From NCBI GenBank assembly GCA_036971615.1, contig JAYKKR010000013.1, positions 372,001-436,000 on the forward strand: DNA of 64,000 nucleotides, given 5' to 3'. A program made the translations under genes and the position numbers. Origin of the DNA: Amyloporia xantha (lineage: Eukaryota; Basidiomycota; Agaricomycetes; Polyporales; Adustoporiaceae). The notes below the pieces were generated by a model, which saw nothing but the letters and a program-made list of their open reading frames with translations, was not told the DNA's origin and did not search any database. Of the stretch, positions 58,986 to 64,000 are shown one piece after another (positions within the stretch are counted from its first letter, which is position 1; the number at the start of each line of letters is the position of its first letter).

Positions 58986-59627
58986 ATGGCTCCCTCCTCC
59001 TCTTCGTTCCCTAAGCTCAGTTCTCGAAACTATCAGCAATGGGCTCTAGACATGGAGGCCAGACTCAAGTCCTGTGCTGCCTGGCGCATTGTCAATGGCT
59101 CTGAGACTGCTCCGTTGTTCACACAGCCTCTGGACGCCTCAGAGCGCAAGGAGATGAGGGATTTTGAGAATAGGATGGATCTGGCAGCTGGGGAGATCTG
59201 GTCTTGCATAGAGGTGGAGGAACAGACACATGTTCAGGCAATCAGGAGTGATCCCAGAGCGATGTGGGCGAAGCTGGAGGCTGTCCATGTGCAGAAGCGA
59301 CCTGGTACTCTACCCGCTGAATACACCTCTCTGAAGCAAACCCTGCTTCTGGACGACTCCCTGACGCTCTCCACGCTGCAGGAGACGTTTGTGACCCTCG
59401 AGAACCAGCCAGCCTTCGCCCAAGACGCTCCTGTGCTTGCACAACGCGCAGAGAGCTCTCCCTCGACTCTGTGCACTTTTTGTGACAAGCCTGGCCACTC
59501 CGAGGCGCAGTGCTTCGCCAAGCGTGATGCCATGGCCAAGGCAAAGGAGAACACTGCCATTTGGGGTCTGTGGAGTTTCAGCCTGCGCGAGAGATGGGGA
59601 GAGGCCTGCTGCTGTTGTCTTTCATGA
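58986..59627 (+). pseudogene. copia gag with zinc knuckle, truncated
   Basis: From ATG 58,986: MAPSSSSFPKLSSRNYQQWA, MEARLKSCAAWRIVNG, then an UBN2/gag helical region (DLAAGEIWSCIEVEEQTHVQ, RAMWAKLEAVHVQKRPGTLP) and the knuckle CTFCDKPGHSEAQC (CX2CX4HX4C). The frame then enters scrambled sequence (IWGLWSFSLRERWGEACC) and stops at 59,627. The expected protease with its D-T/S-G motif does not follow: a deletion removed it between KAKENTA and the VEFQP...VVFHDVLHVP segment. Confidence 0.8.
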
Positions 59628-61089
59628 TGTACTTCATGTTCCTGCACTTGGAAGCAATCTGTTGTCTGTCTTCCATCTCACGCGTGAGAAGGGCTATCTG
59701 TGCGAGATTCAGGCTGCTATGGCATGGTTCTACCTTCAGGGTGATCTCCTCTTCGAGGCAGCTGTCAATGAGCGCAACGTGGGCTATCTCAGCGGCAAAA
59801 CCCTTGTCCCCTCGACTCAGAGTGCGAATTCTGCATCCAGCACTCTCCCTCTCGATCTTCGCCTCTGGCACCTGCGCTGCTCCCATGTGAACTACGACGA
59901 TCTGCGCTCTGTAGTCTCCAAGCAGCTTGTTGCAGGGCTCACTCTGCGCTCCAATTCCCAGCCTGATCCCATTTGCGAACCCTGTCTTGCAGGCAAGCTA
60001 CATCGTCACAATATCCCTCGTTCTGCGTCCAGAAAATTTGGACGCCTCTCCCTCATTCACACCAACCTTAAGGGACCTCTCCCTGTCGCTACGCCGGAGG
60101 GGCATCGTTATTGGATGACATTCATTGACGACGATTCGCGTTACTGGGCTGTTGCTTTTCTGAAGCGCAAGAGTGATGCATTGGACACATTCAAGGCGTA
60201 CAAGGTGTACGCTGAGAACGCTCTAGGCCTGTGCATCAAGGCTACAAGGGACAACAAGGGTGGGGAGTACATTGGGCATGAGTATGACACTTGCTGCAGG
60301 CAACATGGCATCCAGCATCAGCACACTGAGCCAGACGAACCACACCAGAATGGTGTTGCAGAGCGAGCCAACAGGACTATTGCTGAAGGTGCGACCGCTC
60401 TCCTTGTTCAGTCAAAGCTCCCACCTTCGTTCTGGGGCTATGCTGTCTCTGCCTTCGTCCACACGCGAAACCACATGCCTACTGCCTCTGTGGACGATGC
60501 TGTGCCCTACACTCGCTGGAAGGGCAATGGGATAAAGCCTGACATCTCCTACTTCCGAGTTTTTGGCTGTCTGGCTTATGTGCTAGTGCGAAAATGCGAT
60601 CGCAAAGCGCTGCAGCCTCACTCCAGGAAGTGCATTTTTGTCGGCCATCCTGATGGGACTAAGGTGTACAAGTTCTGGGACCCTGTGGCGCAGAAGTTCC
60701 ATATTTCTAGCCATGCTGTCTTTGACGAGCGCTGCTTCCCTGGCAATTCCAAGTCGATTAATGTCTTTGGCCTTCCCTTGGAAGATGTCGACTTGCCTGC
60801 TCCGGGGGGAGCTTCGGACGACGATGGTGAGGAACACTTGGTGGATGCACCGCATCAGGGGGGAGATGAGGACGATGATGATCCTGCGCCTCCACCTCTG
60901 CCTGCACCTCCTGCACCGTTGCCTGCACCAGATCCTCCCATTGCACCGTCTCCTTCTCCTGAGCCATTGCCACCTCCATCACCGCCTCCTGCAGCACCTC
61001 AGCCGCCTCCTGCTCACCCTGGACCATCCCAGAGCTCAAAACCTCAGCTCGGTGGTTTCCATCCTTGTCCCTCAGCGTCTTCGCACTGA
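59540..61089 (+). pseudogene. copia integrase region with a changed catalytic residue
   Basis: FHDVLHVPALGSNLLSVFHL marks the end of the protease/pre-integrase segment. Then come LWHLRCSHVNYDDLRSVV and CEPCLAGK (HHCC zinc region), and the core LIHTNLKGPLPVATPEGHRY, RDNKGGEYIG and EPDEPHQNGVAERANRTI. Copia integrases normally read H-T-D at the first catalytic position; here it is HTN. The second Asp and the Glu are kept. WGYAVSAFVHTRNHMPT, FRVFGCLAYVLVRK and CIFVGHPDG follow, then a long Pro/Ala-rich linker, and a stop at 61,087-61,089 caused by a frame change. Confidence 0.88.
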
Positions 61090-62968
61090 GCTATCTCCTC
61101 TCCCTTCGACTCCTGAGCCATCCACTCCATCTCCTGCGCCTCAGCCTCGTTCTGAATCGCCAGATCCCCTGGCCATGCCTCCTCAGCAATCTCATGCACC
61201 CAGGGCTTCACACCCAAAGGTGGAGGACGACGATTTGAGCGATGACGAGCTGCTGCTTACTGGAGACGGTCTCATTGCTGCGATCGAGCATGTCTACTGT
61301 GGTCAGACCACAGATTATCTCGACTATGACAAAGCTCTGGATTTCGCATTTGAGTCTGTAGCCCAGTCAGCATGCAAAGCGCAGCAGGAGCATTTTGGAG
61401 AGCCCAGGAGCTTTGCAGATGCGATGCAGCGTCCTCCAGAAGAGCGAGAGCAGTGGTGGAAAGCTGCCCAAGACGAAATCCAGTCCCTCATTGACAATGG
61501 CACCTTCGAGCTCGTTCAGTTGCCTCCAGGACAAAAGGCCATTGGCAGCCGTTGGGTTTTCAGGGTCAAGCGCAATGCAGATGGTTCAATAGAGCGCTAC
61601 AAGGGCCGCCTCGTCGCCAAAGGCTTCTCACAGCGTCCTGGCTTCGACTACAACGAGACCTTCGCTCCTACGCCCAAATGGGCCTCTATTTGAGCCATTC
61701 TTGCTCTAGCTGCGCTTGACGACTTGGAGCTCGAGTCTGTGGACATCTCCTCTGCGTACCTGAACGGCGAGCTGCAGGAGGAGGTGTATATGAAGCAGCC
61801 AGAGGGGTTTGAGCAGAAATCTCCGGACTGGGTGTGGCGTCTTCTGAAGGCTCTCTATGGCCTGAAGCAGGCTGGTCGCTGTTGGCATGAGAAGCTGAAT
61901 GAGGTGTTGGAAAAGCTGGGATTTGTGCGTCTGACTTGTGAGCACTCGGTGTGGGTCTACAAGCGAGATGAAGTGCGCATTTTTGTCCCTGTCTTTGTGG
62001 ACGACATCACCATTGCTGCCAAGTCCAAGAATGCGATCCAACGCGTCAAAGACGACCTCAGGAAGCACTTCAAGCTTCGAGACCTTGGCCCCACTTCCTG
62101 GCTTCTGGGTGTCAAAATTGAGCGTGACAGGGCAAAGCATTCTCTCAGCATCTCACAGCGACAGTATGCCCTGGACATTCTGGAGAAGTATGGCTTTGCT
62201 GACTGTGACTCTGTGGGCACTCCCATGGATCCTGGTGTTCGCCTCAGCACAGATATGGCTCCTAGCACAAAGGCAGAAGAACTGGAGATGCGAGACATTC
62301 CCTATGATCATGCAGTCGGTTCCCTCTTCTACCTAGCTGTTGCAACGTGCCCAGACATCGCCAAAACAGTCAGTACCCTCGCTCGCTTCACCAAGAACCC
62401 AGGAATGCATCACTGGAAGGCGGTTAAGCACCTCTTTCGCTACATCAAAGGTACTCTTGATTACAAGCTCACCTACTCTCCCAATTCGTCCTCTGAGCTA
62501 TTCACCTCCTACACCGATGCTGACCACGCTGGGGACCCAGACAATGGACGTTCTACTAGTGGGTATGTGATCAAGATGGGCACTGGTGCGATTTCCTGGT
62601 CCAGTCGTCTTCAGACCATTGTTGCGCTCTCTACCACTGAGGCCGAGTTTGTTGCTGCTGTCTCAGCTGGGCAGGAGATCCTCTGGCTTCGAAATCTGTT
62701 CACTGAGTTTGGCTACTCATTCACCTCTCCTTCCACTCTCTACATCGACAACCTCTCTGCACTCTCAGTGGCCAAAAATCCCGAGCATCATGGACGCATG
62801 AAGCACCTCGACTTGCGCTTTTATTGGCTTAGGGACGAAGTTGCAAAGGGTAAAATTTGTGTGGTGCATCTGAGGACTTCAGAGATGCCTGCAGACATTC
62901 TGACAAAGTCTTTGGTCAAGCCCAAGGTTCTGGAGATGGCAAAGATGTTGGGATTGACCGCGTAACCG
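61050..62968 (+). pseudogene. copia reverse transcriptase / RNase H with one stop
   Basis: Starts after the linker (TELSPLPSTPEPSTPS), then FADAMQRPPEEREQWWKAAQ, GSRWVFRVKRNADGSIERYK and GRLVAKGFSQRPGFDYNETF. TGA at 61,691-61,693 stands where the family has Arg (WASI-stop-AILALAALDD), then SVDISSAYLNGELQEEVYMK, LYGLKQAGRCWHEKL and the FVDD catalytic motif (VPVFVDDITI). RNase H follows: SYTDADHAGD, ALSTTEAEFVAAV, YIDNLSALSVAKNPEHHGR. It ends LEMAKMLGLTA at TAA. Apart from the one stop, the 410 codons from 61,724 are open and carry all catalytic residues. Confidence 0.92.
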
Positions 62969-62971
62969 GTC

Positions 62972-62980
62972 AGGGGGGAG
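62972..62980 (+). other. polypurine tract
   Basis: AGGGGGGAG directly before the 3' LTR and just behind the pol stop codon; it would prime plus-strand synthesis. Confidence 0.8.
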
Positions 62981-62983
62981 TAT

Positions 62984-63711
62984 TGAGTGTGGTTTGCCCG
63001 GTTTCTTTTCATTTATTTATTTCGTTCAATGGACTCTGAAGAGTGCGCCATAAGCGTGAGACATCTATCCTTATGTAAGCGCACATGTACTTCGCTCCTG
63101 AGTCGAGCTGTAGGTCTCTATCCTTGACACAGCTCGACTTAGGTGAGTATTGTAGTATCTTGTCAAAATCTGTGCTCTGCCAGTCTCCCAGTGTCTCCTA
63201 CATCGTCTCAGTGCTCCTATGGCATGTTTCCATTGTTATCCTTCTATTGTATCTGTTCTAGGACTTTCTAGCTCATTCTAGGCTTATGCCACTCACTCCA
63301 TTGTATTGGTGCCACAGTGGCACAATGCACACTTTGAGTGGCAGTGGCACAATAGACCTTCTGTCCATTGTGCCACTCCCCATTGTTCCACTTCCATTGT
63401 GCCACCCTCTATTGTTCTCTATCTCTATTGTTCTCTATCATATATATAGGCCCTAGAGTCCTCAGCCTGGTCCCCACCAGTTGCTTACTTTGGACTCTAG
63501 GTATGTTGTATCCCTTACATCCTTAATACACCAGTTGCTTACTTTGGACTCTAGCCCACTTGTGGCTCTCTCAGTCCCTTAGTGCTGCGCCTTAGCTGTT
63601 AGCTGCGCCTTAGCCATTTGACATATCTCTCTCAATACACCATCCTTGACACAGCTTGACTTAGGCCTTTGGTTGTCTTCTGAGTCTTCAGCAATCGCTG
63701 CAAGCCTGACA
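62984..63711 (+). repeat. copia 3' LTR, split by a nested insertion
   Basis: Matches the 5' LTR with few substitutions. It holds motif copy 1 at 63,120-63,143 and copy 2 at 63,642-63,665 (one C-to-T change). The 463-bp insertion lies between them, inside the intron-like segment. Confidence 0.92.
63161..63623 (+). mobile_element. solo LTR nested in the copia 3' LTR
   Basis: The 463-bp insertion starts TGTCAAAATC and ends CATTTGACA (inverted TGTCAAA/TTTGACA ends, TG...CA), with a perfect 5-bp duplication TATCT at 63,156-63,160 and 63,624-63,628. These are LTR properties, and no coding sequence remains. TATATATA lies at 63,441-63,448. A 24-nt motif at 63,477-63,500 recurs exactly at 63,531-63,554 (period 54); GTATGT follows copy 1 and copy 2 ends CTCTAG. 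CCTAGAGTCC (63,452-63,461) complements the donor end of copy 1. Confidence 0.9.
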
Positions 63712-64000
63712 CATTGCTGCCACCAAAACCATGGAACAGGCAAAAGTGTCTGGTAAGTCTTGGATTATATGAATTTATTCACTATTATTTCGCTTTTTTT
63801 CCTACTTTAACTTGATTATATTCCCTTTCTCCCTGTTCCCCCTTCCAAATACCTTTCTATGTTCTCTGCTAGTGCATTCCCCTTCTTTTTGTCCTATTAC
63901 ATTCCCTTCCCTCCGCTTTTTTCCTTTTATTTATTCCAATTTCTCCCTTTGACTTCGCTTTTTTTCCCAATTTAACTTGATTATATTCCCTTTGTCTTAT
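63712..64000 (+). other. right edge: possible first exon and a pyrimidine-rich repeat
   Basis: ATG at 63,731 in a good context (AAACCATGG) begins MEQAKVS and meets GTAAGT at 63,753. It could be a minute first exon of a gene beyond the window, but nothing downstream confirms it. A pyrimidine-rich unit at 63,791-63,828 (CGCTTTTTTTCC, then AACTTGATTATATTCCC) recurs at about 63,956-63,993. Confidence 0.3.

Larger units (their letters stand above)
58501..63711 (+). mobile_element. Ty1/copia LTR retrotransposon, nearly full length but defective
   Basis: The order LTR - primer site - gag - integrase - reverse transcriptase/RNase H - polypurine tract - LTR defines Ty1/copia. The LTRs are 260 bp (58,504-58,763 and 62,984-63,711 after removing a 463-bp nested insertion and its 5-bp duplication), or 263 bp if they begin at TATTGAG. 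No clear target duplication of this element was found. Lesions: the protease core is missing, the first integrase Asp is Asn, there are at least two frame changes, and TGA replaces an expected Arg codon in the reverse transcriptase. LTR differences are few, so insertion was not ancient. Confidence 0.93.

Overview
The window is nuclear DNA of a filamentous basidiomycete, most likely an Agaricomycete. Genes are dense on both strands and cut by many short GT-AG introns, mostly about 48-60 nt. The products are typical fungal families: a GAL4-type zinc-cluster regulator, a full-length CWH43, an ARID/Swi1 protein with long polyglutamine tracts, a multi-intron P450 and a Ty1/copia element. I cannot name the species.

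Positions 1-47,071 are an ordinary gene-rich block of 16 host genes. In order: an F-box protein (-), a cytochrome P450 with a one-base frame break (+), the class III PI 3-kinase VPS34 (+), the GPI-lipid remodelling protein CWH43 (+), AP-3 beta (-), an ARID/SWI1-like chromatin subunit (-), a VTT-domain (TMEM41/TVP38-like) membrane protein (-), a CWC16/CCDC130 splicing factor (+), a CobW/ZNG1-type GTPase metallochaperone (+), a Zn2Cys6 transcription factor (+), a J-domain protein (-), ribosomal protein uS10 (+), an inositol polyphosphate 5-phosphatase (-), a Nup159/Nup214-type nucleoporin (+), pICln (-) and an LSB1/PIN3-type SH3 protein (+). Several serve membrane traffic or phosphoinositides (VPS34, AP-3, VTT, 5-phosphatase), but nothing suggests a functional cluster; each has its own promoter. 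A 141-bp foldback MITE with TTA flanks lies in the promoter between the 5-phosphatase and the nucleoporin.

From about 47,072 to the right edge the window is a mobile-element and repeat region, AT-rich except for a GC-rich island near 49.1-50.2 kb. It holds a 1-kb terminal-inverted-repeat element carrying a tRNA-like pol III unit, an orphan two-exon gene, the leader and primer site of one LTR element, several tandem and dispersed repeats, a broken WD40 gene fragment, a long degenerate CTCTAAT/CATACAAA array, and an almost complete but dead Ty1/copia element (58,501-63,711). The 3' LTR of that element is interrupted by a 463-bp solo LTR with a perfect 5-bp target duplication.

The observation I rate highest is shared by the three LTR-type leaders in this region. 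Each has a 21-24 nt motif duplicated so that GT follows copy 1 and copy 2 ends in AG. The two copies thus frame a 54-59 nt segment with the form of a basidiomycete intron. In the two better cases an upstream arm is complementary to both copies. This could be a conserved LTR intron that survives retrotransposition because its exon junction is duplicated.
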